Of a DNA stretch of 61,076 nucleotides, positions 17,767-25,420 are shown one piece after another. The position numbers and the translations under genes were made by a program. Source of the DNA: B46-G9 sp964581175 (lineage in GTDB: Bacteria > Desulfobacterota > DSM-4660 > Desulfatiglandales > Desulfatiglandaceae). The notes below the pieces were generated by a model. It had not been told where the DNA came from. It searched no databases and saw only the letters and a program-made list of their open reading frames with translations. Location: the NCBI GenBank assembly GCA_964581175.1, contig CAZONI010000013.1, positions 1-61,076 of the forward strand, given 5' to 3'. Each line of letters begins with the position of its first letter. Within the stretch, counting starts at the first letter, position 1.

Positions 17767-18204
17767 CTATTCAAGCCCGTGCCCGGAGAGGGCTTCCCTG
17801 ACGCGGGCTTCTCTGATCTTCTCCTCGTGATCTCGCTTTTTCTGCTTGGCTTCGTTTACTTTTGCCATAAGCTGTTCTATTTCACATGGTTTCATCAGGT
17901 AATCAAAGGCTCCCAATTTCATTCCTTCAATAGCCGATTCTATGGTGCCGTGTCCGGTAAGCATGATAACCTCTATGAGGGGAAAGGCACGGCGTATCCT
18001 GCCCAGGGTTTCAATGCCGTCCATGCCGGGCATTTTGACGTCAAGGATAACAACATCCGTATTCTGATGCGATTCAAGGGTCTTCAGCGCTTCTTCCCCA
18101 CTGAAAGCCGTGATAATGGTAAGATTTCTCTTCTCCAGACGTTTCTTCATGGTCTCCAGAAAGGGGACCTCGTCGTCTACCAGCATGACTATTGGAGCAA
18201 TCAT
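17767..18204 (-). CDS. Single-domain response regulator
   Basis: 145 residues from the ATG at 18204, which has a GAGGAGAGAGG ribosome site; the frame is open to 18300 without a good RBS there. The receiver has the DD pair, a phosphoacceptor in VVILDVKMPGMDG, the switch Thr in MLTGHGT and Lys in LMKPCEI. A charged C-terminal helix (KQKKRDHEEKIREARVREA) follows, with no output domain. It is paralogous to the next gene upstream (18326-18763), sharing GAFDYLMKPCEI. It lies 45 bp before the kinase gene. Confidence 0.9.
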   Translation of the reverse strand: MIAPIVMLVDDEVPFLETMKKRLEKRNLTIITAFSGEEALKTLESHQNTDVVILDVKMPGMDGIETLGRIRRAFPLIEVIMLTGHGTIESAIEGMKLGAFDYLMKPCEIEQLMAKVNEAKQKKRDHEEKIREARVREALSGHGLE

Positions 18205-18325
18205 ATCCCTCTCTCCTCTTTTCGGAATTGGAAGCTTGATCGTGCCCAAAAGGTGTTTGCAGGTGGGCACTACCTTATTCTTTTCCGGTCCGGAATGCAA
18301 TCCAGGCGTGCGGCCGTCGCTTCCC

Positions 18326-18763
18326 TCACTCGAGCACGCTCAAGGGTGAAGTGGAGAGCTTTTCCGCCATTGCCCGCCTGATCCTCTCCTCTTGTTCCGC
18401 CTTGCGCTCGGAAGCCTTCTGGATCTTTTCCAGGAGGGCGCCGATCTCGCAGGGCTTCATCAGGTAATCAAATGCGCCGTGCTTCATGCCTTCAATTGCC
18501 GTTTCCACGGTTCCGTGTCCGGTCAGCATGAGCACCTCCGTCAGCGGCTTCAGTTTCTTGATTTCCTTCAATACGTCTATGCCGTCCATACCGGGCATCC
18601 TTACGTCCACAATCGCCACGTCGAAATTGTATTCTTTCAGCACCTTCAGGGCTTCCTCTCCGTTGAAGGCGGATGTTACATGGAGGTTCCTGTTTCTGAG
18701 ACGCTCGGCCAGGGCCTCCACAAAGTCCTTTTCGTCGTCCACGAGGAGTATCCTTTTTTTCAT
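18326..18763 (-). CDS. Single-domain response regulator
   Basis: 145 residues: receiver with LLVDDEKDF, phosphoacceptor in VAIVDVRMPGMDG, LTGHGT and GAFDYLMKPCEI, then a charged helix. It is a tandem paralogue of 17767-18204. Separated from the transporter gene by 19 bp, so it is probably co-transcribed with it. Such tandem receivers without output may act as phosphate sinks or relay proteins; no evidence here decides. Confidence 0.9.
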   Translation of the reverse strand: MKKRILLVDDEKDFVEALAERLRNRNLHVTSAFNGEEALKVLKEYNFDVAIVDVRMPGMDGIDVLKEIKKLKPLTEVLMLTGHGTVETAIEGMKHGAFDYLMKPCEIGALLEKIQKASERKAEQEERIRRAMAEKLSTSPLSVLE

Positions 18764-18782
18764 GGGCTGATCTCCCTTCGTC

Positions 18783-20396
18783 TCAATGACTGATGGTCAT
18801 GAGGACCCCCTTTGCGGTTCCAATGATCCCTTCAGGGAATCCTATTATACGGTATAATACCATAAATTCCACTACCCACGTAAGGCCCAGGGAAATGACC
18901 CACAGGAGAAACCCGTATTTCACGAAATCGATGGGACTTATCATCCTCTTGCCGGTATCAGGGTAGAGTCCCAGGCCGTAGACGATGGCATTGTTCGGGG
19001 TGCCCACGATAAGGAAGTGGGCAAACGATGTGGCAAAAGCCGTGGCAAGTCCGATAGCCCAGGGTTCCCCGGGGACGCCGCTCATGATTCCCATTGGAAT
19101 GGCGATGGGTCCGAGGAGGGCCGTGGTACCCGCGTCCGACATGAAGTTTGTCATTAAGCCGGAAAAAAAACTCATCCCGATCCAGAGCCCCAGGCCTTTT
19201 CCCAGGTCCAGCGAACTCAGGGTCTTGAGGAAGACCTGAGCCATCCATAGGGCAGCGCCTGATTCCTTGAGAAGAGCGCCGAGGGTGAGTGCACCGCAAT
19301 ACATGAACCATGCATCCCAGGATATCCCGCCGAGAATCCTTTTCCAGTCTGAGATCCGGAAAACCACGGGAATGATGAGGGCGAGCAGGGCCGGACCTCC
19401 GAGACCCAGGTCATGCCCGCCGAAGATCCAGAGAAAGAGTATCAGCAGCATCATTCCAAGGGTGATCTTTTCCGCACGGCTCATCGCGCCCATCCGTCTG
19501 GTTTCTTCTTTTATGGCCACGAGACCGGGCGTCAGGTCTCTGGTCTTCACTCCCTTGAAAGCGAGCAACATATAGAGGGCGACGGCCAGACCCAGTATCG
19601 GCGCCAGGGGGAGCCCGTACGTCATCCACCGGCCGAAACTCATGGGAACATTGTAGTCGGACCAGAATCCCATCATGATGACGTTCCTCCCACCGGCGGC
19701 GGGAGATCCCACGCCACCCACGTTCAGCGCAAAACAGAGCGAGAAGAGCAGGAGTTTCGCCAATTGAGGATCATGGATGATGGCGCCTTCTCTGTTGCCG
19801 GCGGAAACGGCTCCCATGTATACCGCGGCCATGACAGGGGCCATAAAGGCCGCCATGGCGTGGGCGGAAATAAAGGAGCCCAGTACGGACATGGAAACAC
19901 AGAGGACGATAATGGGCATGGCAAAGCCCCTGGTCCAGCCCAGAATCCATGTTGCGAGTCTTTTGTGAAGCCCGACGCTGATAACGGTGACGCCCATCGC
20001 AAGGACACCGAGGAGAAAAAGCGGCGCGTCGCCTGCAAAAGTCTTCCCGATCATCTTTGTGGGCAGCAGGTGAAAGAAGTAGGCGAGCGTGGGCATCAGG
20101 ATACCCACCAGCCCAATGGGCAGCGCCTCCGTGGCGAAGTATATGATAGCCATGGGAATCATGCCGAGCACGAGTTTCATTTTCCAGGCGGCCTGATTCA
20201 TGTCGCCTGCCACGTGCCATTTAATCATCTGTTTCCCAAATCCATGCTCCCTCACCAGATCCACCATGCTTTGAGGCGTGGGCATAACAAAACCAATGAG
20301 CACGAAAATAACCGCCCCTACAACAATCCAAAGAAGCTTGTTCGAAAGCAGGCTGCTCCTCTTCTTCTGCTCTCCTCCCGTATTATCGTATTCCAT
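18783..20396 (-). CDS. DASS/SLC13-family anion transporter
   Basis: 537 residues with about 12 hydrophobic segments, divalent anion:sodium symporter type. Family-type helix-break motifs are visible: NVGGVGSPAAGGRN in the first half and VGTPNNAIVYGLG in the second, plus SDAGTTALLGPIAIP. Likely substrates are dicarboxylates, sulfate or related anions; the sequence does not tell which. It heads a unit with two receivers, a kinase and the NtrC-type regulator. Its upstream region contains a 144-bp palindromic repeat, and I see no sigma54 promoter there. Confidence 0.88.
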   Translation of the reverse strand: MEYDNTGGEQKKRSSLLSNKLLWIVVGAVIFVLIGFVMPTPQSMVDLVREHGFGKQMIKWHVAGDMNQAAWKMKLVLGMIPMAIIYFATEALPIGLVGILMPTLAYFFHLLPTKMIGKTFAGDAPLFLLGVLAMGVTVISVGLHKRLATWILGWTRGFAMPIIVLCVSMSVLGSFISAHAMAAFMAPVMAAVYMGAVSAGNREGAIIHDPQLAKLLLFSLCFALNVGGVGSPAAGGRNVIMMGFWSDYNVPMSFGRWMTYGLPLAPILGLAVALYMLLAFKGVKTRDLTPGLVAIKEETRRMGAMSRAEKITLGMMLLILFLWIFGGHDLGLGGPALLALIIPVVFRISDWKRILGGISWDAWFMYCGALTLGALLKESGAALWMAQVFLKTLSSLDLGKGLGLWIGMSFFSGLMTNFMSDAGTTALLGPIAIPMGIMSGVPGEPWAIGLATAFATSFAHFLIVGTPNNAIVYGLGLYPDTGKRMISPIDFVKYGFLLWVISLGLTWVVEFMVLYRIIGFPEGIIGTAKGVLMTISH

Positions 20397-20410
20397 CCTT
20401 TCTCTCCCTG

Positions 20411-20554
20411 GTTTCCATCCATAAATGGCTATTTTTCACAATCTCGGCGTCAATCTGCGGGATCACTTGTGCGGCGTACTATCACAGTACGCCTCCACGT
20501 AATCTCTTGATTTTCTTGATCTTGTAAAAAATATCTCATTTATGGATTGGAAAC
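20411..20554. repeat. MITE/REP-like imperfect palindromic element
   Basis: Terminal arms GTTTCC-ATCCATAAATG and (reverse complement of the right end) GTTTCCAATCCATAAATG match except for one base. The match continues with gaps through TATTTTT-ACAA. The centre is a perfect 8-bp hairpin GGCGTACT / AGTACGCC (20473-20493). The whole element is one large palindrome of about 144 bp with no coding capacity, between the CBS gene and the DASS gene. I see no clear target-site duplication and no second copy in this window. Confidence 0.75.
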
Positions 20555-20593
20555 TCACTCGCGCATAAAATCTATGATTGTGATGGGCACTCC

Positions 20594-21148
20594 CTACGTT
20601 TTGGATGATTTTATCTTTTCACAGAGCAGTTTGAACATATCCGTAAGCCTCAAGATGCCGACAATCTCTTTTCCCCTTGTAACGAGAAGGGACTGATGAC
20701 GTCCTACGACAAATGCATGCAGGGCCTCGCCAAGTGTCGCAGCTTCTTCCACCTTCTCACCTTCCGTGGGCCGGTACATAATGTCATGTACCTTTTTGGC
20801 GGCTGCCCTGTTGCAGAGGGCGTCCAGATCATCCTGCCATAGTCTGAATCCCTCCCTCATGGACTTGACTAGCAAGGGAGACAACCCGGAAAGGGACGTC
20901 ATTCTCATATCTCCGAACGCTTCATATTTCGGTTCGAGGGATTTGATCAAATCCCACTGGCTCACCTTGCCCACAATCCTTTCCTTGCTATCGTAAACAA
21001 GGATCGCACGGTGCCGGTACCTGGTCTTGTCGAATTCCTCCTGTGCTTTCTCCAGCGCCGATATCGCCTCATAAACACTCGCATCTTCTGAGACGGTCGG
21101 ATATTCCCCAAGAGGGACCATTAATTCCTTGACGGTCGTTTTATTCAC
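20594..21148 (-). CDS. CBS-domain protein
   Basis: 184 residues with a divergent CBS pair: VKELMVPLGEYPTVSEDASV at the start, AILVYDSKERIVGKVSQWDL, then VHDIMYRPTEG and LLVTRGKEIVGILRLTDMF. There is no ACT domain, unlike the two larger CBS proteins of the window. The start is GTG at 21148 with AGGAGG 8 nt upstream. It is a single-gene unit behind the sigma54 promoter at 21195-21210; the palindromic element follows its stop. Role presumably nucleotide-dependent regulation under the same stress signal. Confidence 0.85.
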   Translation of the reverse strand: MNKTTVKELMVPLGEYPTVSEDASVYEAISALEKAQEEFDKTRYRHRAILVYDSKERIVGKVSQWDLIKSLEPKYEAFGDMRMTSLSGLSPLLVKSMREGFRLWQDDLDALCNRAAAKKVHDIMYRPTEGEKVEEAATLGEALHAFVVGRHQSLLVTRGKEIVGILRLTDMFKLLCEKIKSSKT

Positions 21149-21194
21149 AGGGGACCTCCTTTCCAGAGTTCATCTGTCCAGTCCTTTTCACTAC

Positions 21195-21210
21195 AGCAAC
21201 GAACATGCCA
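21195..21210 (-). promoter_or_regulatory. sigma54 promoter of the CBS gene
   Basis: The minus strand reads TGGCAT-GTTCG-TTGCT, a full match to TGGCAY-N5-TTGCW, about 47 bp upstream of the GTG start. Confidence 0.87.
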
Positions 21211-21236
21211 ATAGACGGAATGACGACAACATGCTG

Positions 21237-21249
21237 TAACTTCTTGAAG
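21237..21249 (-). promoter_or_regulatory. IHF-like site upstream of the CBS gene promoter
   Basis: The minus strand reads CTTCAA-GAAG-TTA, two mismatches from the IHF core but in the same position (40.5 bp from the promoter centre) as the two TTTCAA-N4-TTA sites. Confidence 0.4.
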
Positions 21250-21317
21250 AATGGTTGGAAAAGGATAGGTGGTTCGGGATGTTTCCCGGTAGTCCCTGCT
21301 CAGGGTGTCGGATATTC

Positions 21318-21330
21318 TTACAACCTGTAA
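21318..21330. promoter_or_regulatory. Palindrome, putative activator site of the CBS gene
   Basis: TTACA-ACC-TGTAA, perfect 5-bp arms, centred 121.5 bp upstream of the sigma54 promoter centre, nearly identical to the spacing for the usp operon (122.5). Confidence 0.6.
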
Positions 21331-21399
21331 AACAGACGGATCATCAGGGCCTTTGTCAGAACGCTCATTTTTTCTAAGCGGACGAAAGGCGCGGCTCCT

Positions 21400-22080
21400 T
21401 CACTGCTCGTGAGTTTCCGGCAGGCACAGTATAATTTCGCGGATGTCCTGGTCCAGTGCGATCTTTCCACCTAAGGCCTGAATCAGCGCATTTTCTCCAT
21501 CGGCCGGAAACCTGGACGCCTGGTCGGCGGGTATTGCCTTGAGTCCCGTAAATCTGATGATTGCTCCTCCTTCATCGGCCTCGGGAATCAACCGGACAGT
21601 CCTTTCTTCATTCGCCAGGCTCATGGCGAAATCCAGGCTCAGCCAGATAATATTTTCAAGCAGGAAGGGATTCGTGGTGATGGTGACGGGATGTTCGGAC
21701 AGGGTGACCTGGACCTCCACTCCTCTCATCGATGCGAGTCTTCCGGAAAGGGTTGCCATAAACGCCAGAATTTCCCCTACGTCCACCGTCTTTTTTGCTT
21801 CATCAACGGTGTGCGCAAACGTATTCATATTTCTCACAATCCCGTCCGCCCGTCGGACTTGCTGCTGGATTTTTCCGGCCAGGGCCTTGAGTCTTTCCGG
21901 CTCAATGGGCACACCCTTTTCCACCACGGAGGTGAGGTCTTCCAGAAGCCCTGAAATTTCATTGATGATGGCAAGGATATTCTTTACTTCATGGGATATG
22001 GAGGCATTCATCTTTCCGAAGAATCTGAAGCCTTCGTTGCCGACTATTTCCCATTGCTTGTTCATTTTCTCGCTCCTCAT
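21400..22080 (-). CDS. Histidine-kinase-like protein with degenerate ATPase domain
   Basis: 226 residues. A HisKA-like segment SISHEVKNILAIINEIS is clear, but the ATPase half lacks recognisable G1 and G2 glycine boxes, and the N-box Asn region reads LLENIIWLSLDFAMSLA. It may be a phosphotransfer or dimerisation protein rather than an active kinase. The ATG at 22080 overlaps the receiver stop (ATGA); a second ATG at 22065 has GAGGAG 8 nt upstream and is equally plausible. It is the last gene of the SulP operon. Confidence 0.75.
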   Translation of the reverse strand: MRSEKMNKQWEIVGNEGFRFFGKMNASISHEVKNILAIINEISGLLEDLTSVVEKGVPIEPERLKALAGKIQQQVRRADGIVRNMNTFAHTVDEAKKTVDVGEILAFMATLSGRLASMRGVEVQVTLSEHPVTITTNPFLLENIIWLSLDFAMSLANEERTVRLIPEADEGGAIIRFTGLKAIPADQASRFPADGENALIQALGGKIALDQDIREIILCLPETHEQ

Positions 22081-22436
22081 TTTTCAAGCACTTCCTTCAT
22101 TTTTGTCATCAGTTCCTCAATATCCACCGGCTTTACGAGGTAATAATCCGCTCCCGCCTCTTCAGAACCCGCTCTAAAGTCTGCTTCCGATCCATGACCC
22201 GTCATAAAAATGAACTTCATACCCGGGTTTTTTTCTGCCATCATTCTCTTGAGTTGAATGCCTCCTATCTTCGGCATCTTGATATCCACCACGGCAATAT
22301 CGTATGAGGCCCCTTCAATTTTCTTGAGAGCGTCTTTTCCGCTGCACACCCAGTCGGCGTCAATCCCTCTGATGGACAGCCTTTCAGCCAGGGTGGAGAC
22401 CAGTTCTGCTTCATCGTCTATCAGCAGAATTCGCAT
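22077..22436 (-). CDS. Single-domain response regulator
   Basis: 119-residue receiver starting MRILLIDDE at the ATG 22436, with AAGGAGG upstream. The phosphoacceptor is in IAVVDIKMPKIGG, with Thr in FMTGHGS and Lys in LVKPVDI. It overlaps the end of the Cache kinase gene by 26 bp, so that kinase is the probable phosphodonor. No output domain. The frame extends upstream to 22544 inside the kinase gene without support. Confidence 0.9.
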   Translation of the reverse strand: MRILLIDDEAELVSTLAERLSIRGIDADWVCSGKDALKKIEGASYDIAVVDIKMPKIGGIQLKRMMAEKNPGMKFIFMTGHGSEADFRAGSEEAGADYYLVKPVDIEELMTKMKEVLEK

Positions 22437-24186
22437 GGGTCGTTTCCTCCTTTCTCTCCATCTTGACAGGGAGGGTAACGGTGAAGGTGGTTCCCTTGCC
22501 CGGTTCGCTTTCAACGCTGATTTTGCCGCCCAATTCCCGTACAAAGTTTGCGGTCAGGGATAATCCGAGTCCTGTCCCTCCCATCTTGGTCCTGGTAGAA
22601 AAAAATGGCTCGAATATACGCTCCAGATCTTCTTTGGGAATGCCGCATCCATCGTCGGCGACGGTAACCAGGACGTCATTAACATCTTTCCTCTTTATCC
22701 GGATATCTAAATGTCCGCCGTCTTCCATCGCTGAACAGGCGTTGTTGAAGAGATTGAGGAAGATTTCCTGGAGCTTCCCCCGGTCACTTTCGATTGCCGG
22801 GATATTTTCCGCGGCCTCGAGGGAGATCGAGATGCTCCTGTATTCAGCCTCCTTTTCAAAAAAGCTCAGCACTTCCTCAATCACCTCTTTCAACGCAATA
22901 TTCTGAATGCGTATCTCCGAATGCCTTGAAAAACTCAGGAGGCGCTTGGTGATGGTGCTGGCCCTTTTCACGGATGACAGGATTGAGTCAGCGAGGCCGA
23001 GGAGTTTCTCATTACCTTTGTATTCTTTCTTGAAAGTGATCAGGTCCTTGAGAAGCCCTGCTTTCTCATTGATAATAGCCAGCGGGTTGTTTATCTCGTG
23101 AGCCACTCCCGCGGCCAGGCGGCCTACGGATGCCATTTTGTTGCTGTATTCCACCTGGTGGAGAGTAGCTATGCGGGCCTGATCCGCCCAATAGATCTTG
23201 TTGATGAGGTAGGTGGACACACCGATGACCACGCCGACGATGAGGATAATGCTTGCGGTCAGGAACAACAGGAGTTCCATACGGGTCTCGTTCCAGGATC
23301 TCATGAGTTCCCGCTTGTGTTTGACCACGACGAGAATAAAGGGCGTTTCGGAGATGTATCGGTAACCAATTATGATCGGAGCGTTATCCAAATTTTTGCC
23401 CTCAAACACCCGCGTTTTTGGGGCATATTTCGGGACGGACAGGGATATTTTATCGAGGACCTTGCCATGATAGAGGGAAGGCGTCTGAAGCGTGCCCTCC
23501 CGGTTAATCATAAAAATATCACCCTTTCCTGCAAGCTCAAGGCCCGACAAGAGATCATCAAGCATAGCGGTGTCAAGTGTTGTCCTGAGCACATAGAAAA
23601 AACCATTCGGCAGAGTGCGCTTGATCGCGATGACTATGTGGGGGAGCTGTCTGAATCCCAGAAAAACATCACTGATATAGACGCCGCGTTTGCATACCTC
23701 TTTGAACCAATCCTGTTCGCTGTAATTCTTTCCGAGAAGTTTGTGCGGTCCCACATAGTTCCTCTGATTGCCCATCGGATCAATGAGGCCGATGTCGGTG
23801 ATCCCGCCAAAACTGATTTTCAGATTCTGCAGTACGTCCTCAAGTGTCCCGGGTTCATTCAGGGTCTTGAACGCATATTCTTTCACGACAAAATCCAGTG
23901 CGGCCCTGCGCTGGGTAAAGAAAAAGGATATGCTTCGGCCGATATTGGAAACAAGACGAGCGGTGCGGAGGAGGTTCTCTGATTCTATGGATCGCTGGGT
24001 TACCTGGTAGTCGACTATGGCAAGTGAAATGAGCGGGATCAGTGCTACGCCGGCCGTAAGGGAGATTGTCAATTTCCACATCCGGCGAAAGTTGAAGGGG
24101 TGTCCGCGGTCGCCCGCCGCCACGTCACGATAATTCCAGAATTTTGGCTTAAGTCTTTTCAAGTCTCTTCTGCCTGATCTTCTCAT
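22411..24186 (-). CDS. Cache-domain sensor histidine kinase
   Basis: 591 residues. TM1 about 39-58, periplasmic double-Cache-like domain about 60-300 (VYISDVFLGFRQLPH), TM2 about 305-327, HisKA with H363 (AAGVAHEINNPLAII) and a complete ATPase domain (NLFNNACSAM, DDGCGIP, FEPFFSTR, GGTGLGLS). It is paralogous to the kinase at 1-1637. The start overlaps the upstream fusion gene by 38 bp; a later Met at residue 36 is possible. With the receiver fusion upstream and the receiver downstream, it probably forms a multi-component relay. Confidence 0.9.
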   Translation of the reverse strand: MRRSGRRDLKRLKPKFWNYRDVAAGDRGHPFNFRRMWKLTISLTAGVALIPLISLAIVDYQVTQRSIESENLLRTARLVSNIGRSISFFFTQRRAALDFVVKEYAFKTLNEPGTLEDVLQNLKISFGGITDIGLIDPMGNQRNYVGPHKLLGKNYSEQDWFKEVCKRGVYISDVFLGFRQLPHIVIAIKRTLPNGFFYVLRTTLDTAMLDDLLSGLELAGKGDIFMINREGTLQTPSLYHGKVLDKISLSVPKYAPKTRVFEGKNLDNAPIIIGYRYISETPFILVVVKHKRELMRSWNETRMELLLFLTASIILIVGVVIGVSTYLINKIYWADQARIATLHQVEYSNKMASVGRLAAGVAHEINNPLAIINEKAGLLKDLITFKKEYKGNEKLLGLADSILSSVKRASTITKRLLSFSRHSEIRIQNIALKEVIEEVLSFFEKEAEYRSISISLEAAENIPAIESDRGKLQEIFLNLFNNACSAMEDGGHLDIRIKRKDVNDVLVTVADDGCGIPKEDLERIFEPFFSTRTKMGGTGLGLSLTANFVRELGGKISVESEPGKGTTFTVTLPVKMERKEETTHANSADRR

Positions 24187-25375
24187 TCGCCTTTTTCAGG
24201 GTATTGCTGAGCACATCAATGTCCACCGGCTTCTGGAGATACGCAAAAGCACCGAGTTCCATGCAAATTTCCCTGTCGGCCTCGGAGCCGTGGCCGGTGA
24301 GTATAATGATCTCGATGGCGGGCTTGGACTTCTTGACCCGCCGCAGGACCTCTATGCCGTCGATTCCGGGCATTCGAAGATCAAGGATCATGACTTCCGG
24401 CTCATCGCCGTGGACCAGGTCGAGCGCTGACTGGCCGTCATAAGCAACAACAGATCCCATGTCTCGCATAAGCAACCGCTCTGAAAGGGTCTGGACAAAT
24501 TCTCTCTCGTCGTCCACCAGCAGGACTTTAGAAGGCATTTCGAAATCGTATTTGCGGTAAATATCCGCCTGGTAGAAATCTTTCCCGACCCTGGTATTGA
24601 CGGATTTTGCGCCCGGGACTTTTTCCGCGATTGATTTCAGCTCCTCTTCGAGTTTTCCTAATGCAAGAACGTGCTCGTTGATAGTTATTTCGACCGACCC
24701 GTCTTTGGCCTTCACACCGACATTGTGTCCCTTTTCGGCAAGCGCAACCTCCACATGGGCTGTCAACACAAAGTCCTCCACGGCTCTCCTGGATGCGTCG
24801 CTGGATCGGACAATGTCTTTGGCCAGGTTTTCTTCGATGAGGGCCGCCGCTTCCTCTGCGGTCATTTTATCCATTGGAATAACAATATCATAGTGGGAAG
24901 GGTCCCAGGGATCTTTCGAACCTGTCAGTTTATCCACCCAGGAGGCCCTGTCCTCATCCTGTTTATGAATCAGTTTGGCTGCCTCTTTGGGGGATACAGC
25001 CTGCTGTTCCACGGCAAGCGCCGTTCGAAACTTCATTTCGGCAATGAGGCAGGCCCGGAGAACATGATTTATCTCTCTGGGAATGAGGTGGGTCGAAAAA
25101 CCGGTGATCAGTAAATTGTCCTCCGAGAGGGTTTGAGCCAGCGCAAGTTTCAGGTAGGAGATAGATCTCTCTTTTTCATGGGTGAATCTGTTGAAAACCG
25201 ATGTCTTTGCTGAAAAGACACGTTCAATTCTGTTCTCGGCCAGGCCGGAGATCTTTGCAGCCTCCGCGACCATATCATCATCGGAAATGGATGTATATTT
25301 TGTGCGGGGGAGCAGTTCTCCTATCACCTGCTCGCTTTTGCAAAAGCTGCCGCTGAATAGGGATATGACAGACAT
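24149..25375 (-). CDS. Fusion: cytidylate-kinase-like, BON-like and receiver domains
   Basis: 408 residues in three parts. Residues 1-195 resemble cytidylate_kin2 proteins (LLITGFSTHLIPREINHVLRA; EDRASWVDKLTG) but the N-terminal loop SGSFCKSEQ lacks a proper P-loop. Residues 198-265 resemble a BON domain (VEVALAEKGHNVGVKAKDG, VPGAKSVNTRVG). Residues 282-400 are a complete receiver: LLVDDEREF, phosphoacceptor D332 in VMILDLRMPGIDG, LTGHGS and LQKPVDI. RBS GGGAGGT. It sits between the SulP gene (45 bp) and a Cache kinase. I know of no described protein of this layout; nucleotide sensing gated by phosphorylation is a guess. Confidence 0.8.
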   Translation of the reverse strand: MSVISLFSGSFCKSEQVIGELLPRTKYTSISDDDMVAEAAKISGLAENRIERVFSAKTSVFNRFTHEKERSISYLKLALAQTLSEDNLLITGFSTHLIPREINHVLRACLIAEMKFRTALAVEQQAVSPKEAAKLIHKQDEDRASWVDKLTGSKDPWDPSHYDIVIPMDKMTAEEAAALIEENLAKDIVRSSDASRRAVEDFVLTAHVEVALAEKGHNVGVKAKDGSVEITINEHVLALGKLEEELKSIAEKVPGAKSVNTRVGKDFYQADIYRKYDFEMPSKVLLVDDEREFVQTLSERLLMRDMGSVVAYDGQSALDLVHGDEPEVMILDLRMPGIDGIEVLRRVKKSKPAIEIIILTGHGSEADREICMELGAFAYLQKPVDIDVLSNTLKKANEKIRQKRLEKT

Positions 25376-25420
25376 TTTCTACCTCCCTGAGCTCTTGTTT
25401 CGTGTTGATTGGGGTTTGTT

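Noticed and set aside
20473..20493. GGCGTACT/AGTACGCC hairpin as terminator of the CBS gene
   Set aside because: No T-run follows on either strand, and it is the exact centre of the larger palindromic element.
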